Shown in pieces: positions 16,260 to 23,921 of a DNA stretch of 64,000 nucleotides. The notes beneath the pieces are model-generated. The model was not told the origin of the DNA and did no database searches. It worked only from the letters and a program-made list of their open reading frames with translations. Numbering within the stretch: position 1 is the first letter of the stretch; each line of letters begins with the position of its first letter. This stretch comes from Dehalococcoidia bacterium. GTDB taxonomy: Bacteria > Chloroflexota > Dehalococcoidia > CAUJGQ01. The stretch lies in the NCBI GenBank assembly GCA_035310145.1, contig DATGEL010000005.1:1-64000 (forward strand), written 5' to 3'. The translations under genes and the position numbers were made by a program.

Positions 16260-17054
16260 TTAGTTCACCTGGAACGAGCGCTTCGCCAGGCCGTACCAGT
16301 AGCCGTCGATCGTGAACCGCGGCGCGGTCGCGGCATCAGTCGCCGCGCCGAGCGTCACGAACAGCGGCGCGAAGTGGTCCGTGGTCGGATGGGCGTAGCG
16401 CACCGCCGGAGCGCGGTGGCGGAAGTCGATCAGCTCGTCCACAGCGCCGTGGGCCAGTGCCTCCGTCGCCCAGGCGTCGAACTCGGCCGACCAGGCGGGC
16501 GCGGGCGCATCCGGTGCACGGAAGTCGAGATACGGCAAGCCGTGCGTCATGAAACCGCTGCCCATGATCAGCACGCCCTCGTCGCGCAGCGGCGCCAGCC
16601 GCCGGCCCAGCCTGAACAGCCGCTCCGGATCGAGCGAGGGCATCGAGATCTGCAAGACGGGGATGTCGGCCGCGGGGTACATCACCGTCAGCGGCACGTA
16701 GGCGCCATGGTCGAGGCCGCGCTCGGGATCCTCGGCGACAGGCTCGTCGTGCGGCATCAGCGCCCGCACCTTCGCCGCCAGATCGGCGGCGCCGGGCGCG
16801 TCGTAGCGCACGCGGTAGTACTTCGCCGGGAAGCCGTAGAAGTCGTAGGTCAGCTCCGCCGGGCCGGTGGTGCCAATCGTCAGCGGCGCCGACTCCCAGT
16901 GGGCGCTGACCACAAGAATGGATGAGGGCCGCGGCAACTCGCCGGCCCAGGCCGCAAGCTGCTCGGGCCAGATCGCGTCGTCAACCAGCGGCGGCGCACC
17001 GTGGCCGAGGTACAGCGCGGGCATGCGCGCCGCACCGGTGCTAGATGAGGTCAT
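16260..17054 (-). CDS. DODA-type extradiol ring-cleavage dioxygenase (LigB/YgiD family)
   Basis: A 264-residue class III extradiol dioxygenase related to 4,5-DOPA dioxygenase, opening catechol-like rings with a single metal. The metal and active-site His residues are visible in LGHGAPP near 18, SAHWES near 50, GLDHGAYVPL near 115 and TTDHFAPLF near 235. It lies 25 bp after a VOC-family gene and in the same direction. Both are divergent from an HxlR regulator, which fits a catechol- or quinone-responsive locus. Role is inferred from family and context. Confidence 0.88.
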   Translation of the reverse strand: MTSSSTGAARMPALYLGHGAPPLVDDAIWPEQLAAWAGELPRPSSILVVSAHWESAPLTIGTTGPAELTYDFYGFPAKYYRVRYDAPGAADLAAKVRALMPHDEPVAEDPERGLDHGAYVPLTVMYPAADIPVLQISMPSLDPERLFRLGRRLAPLRDEGVLIMGSGFMTHGLPYLDFRAPDAPAPAWSAEFDAWATEALAHGAVDELIDFRHRAPAVRYAHPTTDHFAPLFVTLGAATDAATAPRFTIDGYWYGLAKRSFQVN

Positions 17055-17079
17055 TGGACGGATTCCCTTCGGGGTTCGG

Positions 17080-17529
17080 TTAGAGCGCCAGCGCCTTCAC
17101 GGGCGCCAGCACCAGCTCCGGGTGGTTCTTCCAGTCGACGCCCGGCACGTCGACGTACAGCTCGATCTCGTTGCCGTCCGGATCGAGGATGTAGAGGCTG
17201 TGGCTCACGGTGTGGTCGCTGGCGCCGACGATGCGCGCCCCGGCGGCCTGCAGGCGCGCCAGCGCCTCGCGCAGATCCTCGTCCGTGTCGCCCACCTTCA
17301 GCCCGAAGTGATAGAGGCCCACCCGGCGGCCCGAGGGGATCGGCTGCGCGTCCGGCCCGACCTCGATCAGCAACAGCTCGTGATGGGTGCGCCCGCCGGA
17401 GAAGAGCGCCACCGGCGCGCCCTCCGGCGTGGGAATGCGCTGCCAGCCGAGCACGTCGCCGTAGAAGGCGGCGGAGTCGCGCACGTTGCGCACGTAGAGC
17501 ACCAGGTGCCCGAGTTCTTTGACGGTCAT
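17080..17529 (-). CDS. VOC/glyoxalase-family metalloenzyme
   Basis: A 149-residue vicinal-oxygen-chelate protein with two beta-alpha-beta-beta-beta modules. Metal-ligand positions appear as LGHLVLYV (His), GLYHFGLKV (His) and GNEIELYV (Glu). The family includes glyoxalases, single-domain ring-cleavage dioxygenases and thiol transferases. ATG 17529 has GGAGGT seven bases upstream, deciding against a longer frame to 17601. It is the first gene of a leftward pair with the DODA dioxygenase and faces the HxlR regulator. Together they resemble catDE-like catechol-detoxification loci, though not by direct homology. Confidence 0.87.
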   Translation of the reverse strand: MTVKELGHLVLYVRNVRDSAAFYGDVLGWQRIPTPEGAPVALFSGGRTHHELLLIEVGPDAQPIPSGRRVGLYHFGLKVGDTDEDLREALARLQAAGARIVGASDHTVSHSLYILDPDGNEIELYVDVPGVDWKNHPELVLAPVKALAL

Positions 17530-17567
17530 GTGAAGACCTCCGATCGCCCGCCCGTGTTCGCGGTGTA

Positions 17568-17581
17568 TACTTACGATAGTA
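17568..17581. promoter_or_regulatory. YodB/CatR-like HxlR operator
   Basis: On the minus strand the sequence reads TACTATCGTAAGTA: inverted arms TACT and AGTA. From memory this is close to the TACTATTTGTAAGTA box bound by the Bacillus HxlR regulators YodB/CatR. It sits 38-52 bp upstream of the VOC start and 50 bp upstream of the HxlR start. Confidence 0.55.
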
Positions 17582-17631
17582 GTGATGGTGTTGGTTCGCA
17601 AGAAGGCACCAAGATGTGATGTAGGTACCCG

Positions 17632-18048
17632 ATGGTAACCAGCATTTCGGACGAACCGGCGGCCGTCTCATCGCTGAGCCCGTTCAGCGCCGGCTGCCCT
17701 ACTCGCACCCTGCTCGACTCGATCGCGGACAAGTGGGCGACACTGGTCATCGACCTCCTCGGCCTCGGTCCACGCCGCTTCGGCGCGCTGCGCCGCGCCA
17801 TCGACGGCATCTCGCAGAAGATGCTGACGCAGACGCTGCGCAACCTCGAACGCGACGGCCTCATCAGCCGCCGCGTCTATCCCACCACGCCGCCCAGCGT
17901 TGAGTACGCGCTCACGCCGCTCGGCGCGACGTTGATCGAGCCGATCGGCGCCCTGCGCGCCTGGGCCGAGGCGAACATCGAGCAGGTGCTCGCCGCCCGC
18001 GACGCCTTCGACGCGCGCTCGAGCAAACAGGTTGAACCGCTGCCCTGA
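17632..18048 (+). CDS. HxlR family transcriptional regulator
   Basis: A 138-residue winged-helix regulator. The family core is clear: the redox-type Cys in AGCPTRTLLDSIADKWATL (about residue 22), RRFGALRRAIDGISQKMLTQTLRNLERDGLI as the recognition helices, and VEYALTPLG in the wing. One N-terminal Cys in this position is what YodB/HypR/CatR use to sense quinones or electrophiles. Divergent from the VOC-DODA pair with a palindromic TACT-N6-AGTA site between, so it probably represses that pair and itself. Confidence 0.92.
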   Translation: MVTSISDEPAAVSSLSPFSAGCPTRTLLDSIADKWATLVIDLLGLGPRRFGALRRAIDGISQKMLTQTLRNLERDGLISRRVYPTTPPSVEYALTPLGATLIEPIGALRAWAEANIEQVLAARDAFDARSSKQVEPLP

Positions 18049-18122
18049 CCAGACGCGCGCCCGAGCTACTCAGCCGCCGCACCAACATGTATGCTTTCTG
18101 TATATAACATGGAGGTACGGCG

Positions 18123-19076
18123 ATGCTGCGCGTAGCGCTGCTGGACGACTATCAGGATGTGGGGCTCACTTCGGCCGACTGGCACCGGCTGGACGGCAAG
18201 GCCAGCGTCGAGGTCTTTCACGACCATCTCACCGACGAGGCGGCGCTGGCCGAGCGGCTGCAGCCGTTTGAGGTGGTGATGGCGCTGCGTGAGCGTACGC
18301 CCTTCCGCCGCTCGTTGTTGCAACGGCTGCCAAACCTGAAGCTGCTGTGCACCGCCGGCATGCGCAACGCCTCGATCGACATGGAGGCGGCCAAAGAGCG
18401 CGGTGTGCTCGTCTGCGGCACCGGCGGAGGCGGTCGCGCCACGATGGAGCTGACCTGGGGGCTGATCCTCGCCCTTGTGCGCAGCATCCCCCGCGAGGAT
18501 CGTTCGGTGCGCGCCGGCGGCTGGCAGGAGACGGTCGGCTGCGGCCTCGACGGCAAGACGCTGGGCATCATCGGCCTGGGCAACATCGGCGGGCAGGTGG
18601 CCGAAGTTGGTCGGGCCTTTCATATGCGCCTGCTCGCCTGGAGCCAGAACCTGACCGACGAGCGGGCAGCGGCCTGCGGCGCCGAGCGGGTGAGCAAGGA
18701 CGAGTTGCTGTCGCAAAGCGACATCGTTACGATCCATCTCGTGCTCAGCCCGCGCAGCAGCGGCCTGCTGGGCGAACGCGAGCTGGCGCTGTTGCGACCC
18801 AGCGCCTACCTGGTCAACACCTCGCGCGGGCCGATCGTGGACGAGACGGCGCTGATCCTGGCGCTGCGGCGGAACGCCTTCGCCGGCGCCGGGATCGATG
18901 TGTATGACCGCGAGCCGCTGCCGCCCGATCACCCGCTGCGCACGCTGCCCAACGTCGTGCTCACGCCGCACCTCGGCTACGTCACCGGCGACACGTACCG
19001 GGTGTTCTACGGCCAGACGCTGGAGAACATCGAGGCGTACATCGCCGGCGAGCCGCACCGCGTGATCAATGGGTGA
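18123..19076 (+). CDS. D-2-hydroxyacid dehydrogenase family protein
   Basis: A 317-residue NAD-dependent dehydrogenase of the D-isomer-specific (phosphoglycerate dehydrogenase-like) family. The NAD fold shows LGIIGLGNIGGQVAEVG near residue 143. Catalytic Arg, Glu and His lie in NTSRGPIVDE near 235, DVYDREPLP near 262 and LTPHLGY near 282. ATG 18123 follows GGAGGT, and TATAAC at 18103-18108 may be the -10 box. It acts on 2-oxo acids or 3-phosphoglycerate-like substrates; no ACT domain is present, so it is not a classical SerA. It stands alone. Confidence 0.9.
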   Translation: MLRVALLDDYQDVGLTSADWHRLDGKASVEVFHDHLTDEAALAERLQPFEVVMALRERTPFRRSLLQRLPNLKLLCTAGMRNASIDMEAAKERGVLVCGTGGGGRATMELTWGLILALVRSIPREDRSVRAGGWQETVGCGLDGKTLGIIGLGNIGGQVAEVGRAFHMRLLAWSQNLTDERAAACGAERVSKDELLSQSDIVTIHLVLSPRSSGLLGERELALLRPSAYLVNTSRGPIVDETALILALRRNAFAGAGIDVYDREPLPPDHPLRTLPNVVLTPHLGYVTGDTYRVFYGQTLENIEAYIAGEPHRVING

Positions 19077-19191
19077 GGCCAGTTGTGGCCCCCACGCCCC
19101 AGGTCATCTCGGTTGCCCCCGATGACGGAGGAAGGGAAGATCTGGACGCGGAAGGCTGGGGGGCTAAGGCGTAGCTGTTTGATCAGGCGCA

Positions 19192-19209
19192 GGGCGCCTG
19201 CAGGCGCCC
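19192..19209. repeat. 18-bp perfect palindrome
   Basis: GGGCGCCTG followed directly by CAGGCGCCC, without a loop, in the gap between the 2-hydroxyacid dehydrogenase and a palindromic element. The role is not evident; it could be a dimeric-protein site. Confidence 0.4.
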
Positions 19210-19257
19210 ACAGGTGGCCTCCGCAGCGCGCAGCAGCCTCCGTCCCCTCGAACCAAA

Positions 19258-19312
19258 GCTCCCCTCCCTCTCCCAGGATTGGGAGAGGGAGGGGTTGGGG
19301 GAGGGTGAGGGC
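19258..19312. repeat. Family 1 element, solo hairpin copy
   Basis: Arms CCCCTCCCTCTCCCA (19261-19275) and complement (19280-19294) around a GGAT loop, then the terminal GAGGGTGAGGGCC. It matches the right half of the 160-bp elements at 20596 and 22448. It lies 12 bp beyond the stop of the amidohydrolase gene, where it could act as a transcript-end hairpin. Confidence 0.75.
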
Positions 19313-19323
19313 CGACTGCCCGC

Positions 19324-20466
19324 TTACACCGCCGCGGCCACCGGCAGCTTCGACTGGTCGATCGCGTAGAGCTGCTGCACGTTCTTCCAGACCATCGCCT
19401 CGCGCTCGTCATCCGGCACGCCGGCCATGATCTCGCGCAATACTTCTTGCGAGCGCGGCCAGATCGAGTCGTGGTGCGGGTAGTCGTTGCCCCACAGCAG
19501 CCGGTCCACGCCGATCGAATAGCGTGTCTCCACGCCGATGTCGTCGTCCTCGAACGTCGCGTAGAACTGGCGCTTGAAATACTCGCTTCCCGTCATCTTC
19601 AGGTCAGGCGAGGCGTCGTTGCGGCTGCGGTAGATCGCGTGGTCGAAGCGCTTGAGCACGTGGCCCAGCCAGCCCGTCTCCCACTCGGCGCAGATGAAAC
19701 GCAGCTTCGGATGCCGCTCGCAGACGCCGCTCGTGATCAGGTTGCTGACCGTGTTCCAGATGCCGGCGTGCGAGAGCGTGTAGCCGACGATCGGATCCCA
19801 GTAGTCGGGCAGGCTCATGCCCCATTCGGCGCCGCAGAAGATGTGCATCGTGATCGGCAGGCCGACCTCTTCCGCCGCCGCCCAGAACGGCTCGTAGACC
19901 GGATCCTTGTACGGCTTGGCGACGGGCGCCGTGCAGGGGATGGCGACGCCGCGGATGCCCATCTTCGCGCAGCGGTACAGCTCCGCGATCGCTTCGTCCA
20001 CGTCGGGCAGCGGCAGGCAGCCGACGCCGATCAGCCGCTCCGGCGAGTGCGAGCAGTAGTCACGGATCCAGTCGTTGTGGCGCTGCATCACCGCCTGCGC
20101 CACCTCGCGGTCCGGGACGGCGAAGGTGAACATGTTCAGGCTGGGATACATCACTTCGCCGACGATGCCGTCGACCTGTTGCTCATTGAGCCGCGCCACC
20201 GGGTCCTTAACGCCGGGATTCATCCCCTCCCAGCCGTGCTTCATGCGCTCGTGCGTCTCCGGCTGGTCGAGCCGGCTGCCGGCGATGCCGAGCCGGCCGA
20301 CGAGGATCGGTCGGTTGAGCTTGGGCCAGTAGAGATAGACGCCCTCGCGGCCGTTGACGCCGTCCACCACGCGCGGCGCCCGGTCGCCAAAGCGATCGAC
20401 GAGGCCGTCGTAGACCTCGGCCGCCTCCACCACGTGCGAATCGCAGGAGTAGAAGATCTGCGCCAT
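19324..20466 (-). CDS. Amidohydrolase-2 family metal-dependent hydrolase/decarboxylase
   Basis: A 380-residue TIM-barrel protein of the ACMSD/gamma-resorcylate decarboxylase superfamily (amidohydrolase_2), acting on C-C or C-N bonds of aromatic or cyclic acids. Metal-site pieces: DSHVVE at the N-terminus, ITMHIFCGAEWG near residue 200 and LLWGNDYPHHDSIWP near 335 (catalytic Asp). ATG 20466 has GAGAGGTGA upstream; the frame farther upstream is a rejected extension. It is the last gene of the leftward catabolic run. A paralog is at 21264-22424. Confidence 0.88.
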   Translation of the reverse strand: MAQIFYSCDSHVVEAAEVYDGLVDRFGDRAPRVVDGVNGREGVYLYWPKLNRPILVGRLGIAGSRLDQPETHERMKHGWEGMNPGVKDPVARLNEQQVDGIVGEVMYPSLNMFTFAVPDREVAQAVMQRHNDWIRDYCSHSPERLIGVGCLPLPDVDEAIAELYRCAKMGIRGVAIPCTAPVAKPYKDPVYEPFWAAAEEVGLPITMHIFCGAEWGMSLPDYWDPIVGYTLSHAGIWNTVSNLITSGVCERHPKLRFICAEWETGWLGHVLKRFDHAIYRSRNDASPDLKMTGSEYFKRQFYATFEDDDIGVETRYSIGVDRLLWGNDYPHHDSIWPRSQEVLREIMAGVPDDEREAMVWKNVQQLYAIDQSKLPVAAAV

Positions 20467-20595
20467 CTTCGTCACCTCTCTCGTGAACCGGGTGCGCCGG
20501 GCTCCGCCATGACTGCCGGCATGCGGCGGCTTCGAGGTCACAATACGCCAAATCCGCGCCCTTCAACAGCGCGCCAGGCATGCCCGCGGCCGTTC

Positions 20596-20755
20596 GGCCC
20601 TCAACCTCTCGTCTCGCCTTCTCCCAATCCTGGGAGAGGGAGACGATCCGGCCTGAAGCGTTCCGATCGGTTTGCGGTTTACCGGACGCCGTCCGAGCCA
20701 GCACCCGAGGATCGCCCCTCGCCCAGGATTGGGCGAGGGGAAGGGGGTGAGGGCC
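20596..20755. repeat. Family 1 palindromic mobile-like element (160 bp, complete)
   Basis: Perfect 8-bp ends GGCCCTCA and TGAGGGCC. A left hairpin (TCTCCCAATCCTGGGAGA) and a right hairpin (CCCCTCGCCCAGGATTGGGC and on) flank a core containing GCGTTCCGATCGG and TTTGCGGTTT. The same order is seen at 22448-22610 and, with the core inverted, at 37737-37897. It occupies half of the 315-bp gap between the cupin gene and the downstream amidohydrolase; nothing else is recognised in that gap. Confidence 0.85.
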
Positions 20756-20781
20756 AGAGCCGCGGTTACGCGCCCAACCGC

Positions 20782-21132
20782 TCAGTCCGACAGCGGGATG
20801 AAGAGCGATACGCGCTCTTGCGTGCCCAGGCCCCTGGTGATGTGGCCCTTGCCCGTCAGGTCTTCGGCCAGCAGAATCGTGCCGGGGCCGATGTGGCGCT
20901 TCTCGCCGTTGGCGCCCTCGACCTCGGCCTCGCCGGAGAGCGTGATCACGAACTGCCGGCGCGGCGCATGGTGCCAGTCCACGAGCTGGTCTGCCGGGCT
21001 GGTGCGGAAGATGATCCCCGCGCCATTGAAGAGCTTCGACGTCTCCGAGGAGCCGTTGGCCGAAAGCTCGATCTGCACGTCCTCGAAGTGCGTCTGGCCG
21101 TCGTCGCCGGCGTACATACGGATGTACTGCAT
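20782..21132 (-). CDS. Small cupin-domain protein
   Basis: A 116-residue single-domain cupin. Motif 1 pieces are DWHHAPRRQFVITLSGEAEVE (about residues 49-69) with the metal-type His and Glu; motif 2 is GPGTILLAEDLTGKGHITR (about 82-100). Likely a metal-binding dioxygenase, isomerase or sensor within the catabolic run; no substrate can be assigned. The ATG at 21132 abuts the end of a palindromic element, so its ribosome site is the element's GGGTGAGG end. Frame continues upstream only through element sequence and is rejected. Confidence 0.85.
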   Translation of the reverse strand: MQYIRMYAGDDGQTHFEDVQIELSANGSSETSKLFNGAGIIFRTSPADQLVDWHHAPRRQFVITLSGEAEVEGANGEKRHIGPGTILLAEDLTGKGHITRGLGTQERVSLFIPLSD

Positions 21133-21266
21133 GGCCTCACCCCCCGGCCCCCTCTCCATGCCATGGAGAGGGGGAGGCTGCGGAACTCGTTTTGAAGTCT
21201 GGAAGCACCCCCTGGCCCGCAAAAGCCCCCTCTCCATGGCATGGAGAGGGGTTGGGGGTGAGGTCA
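21131..21266. repeat. Family 2 palindromic mobile-like element, copy b
   Basis: About 136 bp with ends TGGCCTCACC and GGTGAGGTCA. Two hairpins built on CCCCCTCTCCATGCCATGGAG and CCCCCTCTCCATGGCATGG flank a 50-bp spacer. It fills the entire gap between two minus-strand genes: its right end includes the TGA stop of the amidohydrolase (21264-21266) and its left end touches the ATG of the cupin gene (21130-21132). It is related to 839-972. Confidence 0.85.
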
Positions 21267-22424
21267 GAAGTCGAGGTGGTAGAGCGCGGCGGCGTTGTCG
21301 TGGAAGACGGCGCGGCGCACCTCTTCGGGTTGGCCCGCCATGCAGCGCTCGATATGCTCCTTGGCCGTCTCGGCGGGATAGAGCGAGGTCGGGTGCGGAA
21401 AGTCCGTCTCGAACAGCACATTTTTGTGGCCGATCACGTCCAGCAGCCGCTGCGGCGCCGTCGTTTCGAACCAGAAACAGGCGTAGATCTGGCGCTTGAA
21501 GTACTCGCTGGGCAGCAACTTGTACTCCGGATGCTCTTCACGAACGCCGCTGCCGACCCACTGCCAGTCCATCGCCTCCATCAGGAACGGGATCCAGCCG
21601 ATGCCGCTCTCGACGGAAACGAACTTCAGATCGGGGAAGCGGTGGCAGATGCCGCTGAAGATGATCTCCATCACGGCGTAGGCGTTGTTGATGAAGAGGC
21701 CGACGCCGGAGGCGGCGAAGTTGGCGTGCTTGCCGTTCTCTTTGAACTGCTTGTGCTCCGAGCTGAGGTCGCCGGAGCCGATGTGGAAGTTGATCGGCAG
21801 TTGCAGGTCCTGCGCCGCCGCCCAGATCGGGTTCCAATGCGGATCGGCCAGCATCGGCAGATCGAAGTCGTCCGGCTCGCTGGTGAAGATCACGCCTTTA
21901 TGCCCGAGTTTCCGGGCGCGGTGCATCTCCTTCACCGACGCCTCGACATCCCAGAAGGGCAGCACGCAGAGCGGCACCAGCCGCCCCTTGCCCGGCGCCG
22001 ACCACTCGATCGCGAAGTCGTTGTAGGCCCTGGCGCTCTCCAGCATCAGCTCGGGGTCCTTGAGCTTGAGGAAGCGGCCGCTGCCGAAGCCGGCGACGTT
22101 GGGATAGAGCACGTGGGCGTAAATGCCTTCTTCGTCCATCAGCCGCAGCCGTTCGATCGGGTTGAAGGCGCCCTGGTGCGCATCCTCGTACGTCGGCGGA
22201 TTGTTGGGCGGCGGCTCCTTCCAGCCGGCCATCGCCGCGGCCGGCGCGGCGGCGATCATCTCGTCGCCGATGAACCAGGCGAGGTTGCCGCGCTCCTCGT
22301 TCTTCTTGACGTGCAGGACTTTGTCGCCCCACTTCTTGGTGGAGACGCGCGAGGTCCAGAGATCGGCCGGCTCCGAGATGTGTGTGTCGACGTCGATGAT
22401 CTTGAGCGGCTGTGCGGTGACCAT
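21264..22424 (-). CDS. Amidohydrolase-2 family protein (paralog)
   Basis: A 386-residue TIM-barrel metal-dependent hydrolase or decarboxylase. Metal-site elements: IIDVDTHISEPADLW at the N-terminus (DxHxxE-type), INFHIGSGD near residue 215, VSVESGIGWIPFLME near 278, and VLFETDFPHPTSLYP near 350 with the catalytic Asp. It has the same overall plan as the protein at 19324-20466, so the two arose by duplication and may act on successive or related substrates. ATG 22424 has AAGGAGCC upstream. Probably cotranscribed with the cupin gene across a palindromic element. Confidence 0.88.
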   Translation of the reverse strand: MVTAQPLKIIDVDTHISEPADLWTSRVSTKKWGDKVLHVKKNEERGNLAWFIGDEMIAAAPAAAMAGWKEPPPNNPPTYEDAHQGAFNPIERLRLMDEEGIYAHVLYPNVAGFGSGRFLKLKDPELMLESARAYNDFAIEWSAPGKGRLVPLCVLPFWDVEASVKEMHRARKLGHKGVIFTSEPDDFDLPMLADPHWNPIWAAAQDLQLPINFHIGSGDLSSEHKQFKENGKHANFAASGVGLFINNAYAVMEIIFSGICHRFPDLKFVSVESGIGWIPFLMEAMDWQWVGSGVREEHPEYKLLPSEYFKRQIYACFWFETTAPQRLLDVIGHKNVLFETDFPHPTSLYPAETAKEHIERCMAGQPEEVRRAVFHDNAAALYHLDF

Positions 22425-22447
22425 TCGCTGGCTCCTTGCGGCCTGTC

Positions 22448-22610
22448 GGCCCTCATCCCCCTTCCCCTTCTCCCAATCCTGGGAGAAGGGGCGATCCTGC
22501 GTCGGGCGCTCCGTAGCCGGTGCGGTTACCCATGCTCCCTCTCGGCATCGCGATGCCGAGCCTCCCCTCGCCCAGGATTGGGACCAGAGGATATCCCGGG
22601 GGTGAGGGCC
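22448..22610. repeat. Family 1 palindromic mobile-like element (163 bp)
   Basis: Ends GGCCCTCA (22448-22455) and TGAGGGCC (22603-22610), with the same two-hairpin plan and degenerate core (GCGCTCCG and GTGCGGTTACC) as 20596-20755. It lies 24 bp upstream of the amidohydrolase start, so the leader of that gene runs out of the element. Confidence 0.85.
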
Positions 22611-22633
22611 GAAAGCCGGGTGAGGCCCGCCAG

Positions 22634-22675
22634 CCTCTCTCCTACGCCCTATGCCCTCCGACCTACGCCCTCAAA
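22634..22675 (-). repeat. Pyrimidine-rich imperfect short-repeat tract a
   Basis: Repeats of the type CCTACGCCCT, ATGCCCTCCG, ACCTACGCCC at the 3' end of the CoA-transferase gene and running into its stop codon. Similar tracts lie at 25194, 29722, 34828, 45212 and, inverted, 62542. Confidence 0.6.
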
Positions 22676-23921
22676 TTACGCCTTCGGCCCGCAGCTTCGC
22701 CAGATCTGCTTCGGTCAGGCCCAGTTCAGCGAAGACCTCGGCGTTGTCTTCGCCGAGCAGCGGGGCACGGCGGCGGATCTGCCACGGGGTCCTGGTGAAG
22801 CGGATCGGCGCGCCGGGGTAAAGGAAGGTTTTGCCTAGCTCCGGGTGCTCGACCTCGACCTGGAAGCCGCGGGCCTTCAGGTGCTCGTCTTCGAACGCCT
22901 CTTCCGGGCTGTAGACGATGCTGACCTGGAAGCCGCGCTGCTGCGCGCCCTGGAAGAAGTCCATGGCCGGCGTGCGCTCCGCGATGAAGTTGAGCGCGTC
23001 GCGGCCGGCGCCGAGGCGGGCGCGCACGTTGTCGTCGCTGGCAACCCGGTCGAGCTTGAGGCCGCCGGTCTCTTCGATCGCCAGTTCGAGGATCGGCGTC
23101 TGGTCGAACTCTTCGGCGATACCCAGCTCGTGCAGCCAGTCGAGCACGCTGCGGAACTGGGCGGCCGTGCGCGGCGGCACACCGGAGACGACGTAGCGGC
23201 CGTCGGCGCAGCGGATCTGCGTGGGCTGCGTGCCGTGCACGGAGGCGTGGCGGCCGGTCTGGCGCTGCACGGTCTCGCGCATGCCGAGCCAGGTGTACGT
23301 GCCGGCTTCCGTCGTGACGTTGGCGCAGGCGTGCATGTTGACGTCGATGTGCTGGCCGCGGCCGCTGCGCTCGCGCGAGAGCAGCGCGACGAGCGTGGAC
23401 ATCACGGCGAAATGGCAGGCGGTGTGGTAGCCCTGGTTGCCGCCGCCGCGCACCGGCGGCAGCGCGTGGTCGTCGTAGCCGCACATCCACACCGGCCCGC
23501 CGCCCGCGAGGATGGTCAGGTCGGTGAACGCCTGGTTCGTACGCGGGTCGGCGAGGCCGAACGGCGTGATCGTCACCACGATCAGGCGAGGATTCCGCTG
23601 CAGCAGCTCGTGCCAATCTGAATCGGGCGCCAGCCCCGGCGCGGCGCCGGCGACGGGGCACGCGAGCAAGACATCGGCCTGCCGCACCAGACGATCGAAG
23701 AGAGCGCCGCCCGCCGCCGCTTCCCGGTTGAGCGTGACGCCGCGCTTGCTCGTGTGGTAGTGCCAGCGCAGGAGCTGCCGCTCGGGCGTGAGTCCATCAG
23801 CACCGGGCTGCTCGACCAGGACGACAGCCGCGCCCATGTCGGCCATGAGCTTGCCGGCAAACGAACCGTACTCGCTGGCCACTTCAATGACCGTGACTCC
23901 GGTGAGCGGCCCTGCCGTCAT
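22671..23921 (-). CDS. CaiB/BaiF CoA-transferase, subunit with catalytic Asp
   Basis: A 416-residue type III CoA-transferase. The catalytic Asp aligns as D134 in TDLTILAGGGPVWMCG. Other landmarks are IEVASEYGSFAGKLMADMGAAVV near the N-terminus, TSKRGVTLN near 58 and the C-terminal RRRAPLLGEDNAEVF. Its ATG overlaps the stop of the preceding CoA-transferase by four bases (ATGA), implying a coupled heteromer. The partner lacks the Asp, so this would be the active half, as in BbsEF-type transferases. The substrate is probably an aromatic or branched acid, judging by the neighbouring hydroxylase. Confidence 0.9.
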   Translation of the reverse strand: MTAGPLTGVTVIEVASEYGSFAGKLMADMGAAVVLVEQPGADGLTPERQLLRWHYHTSKRGVTLNREAAAGGALFDRLVRQADVLLACPVAGAAPGLAPDSDWHELLQRNPRLIVVTITPFGLADPRTNQAFTDLTILAGGGPVWMCGYDDHALPPVRGGGNQGYHTACHFAVMSTLVALLSRERSGRGQHIDVNMHACANVTTEAGTYTWLGMRETVQRQTGRHASVHGTQPTQIRCADGRYVVSGVPPRTAAQFRSVLDWLHELGIAEEFDQTPILELAIEETGGLKLDRVASDDNVRARLGAGRDALNFIAERTPAMDFFQGAQQRGFQVSIVYSPEEAFEDEHLKARGFQVEVEHPELGKTFLYPGAPIRFTRTPWQIRRRAPLLGEDNAEVFAELGLTEADLAKLRAEGVI

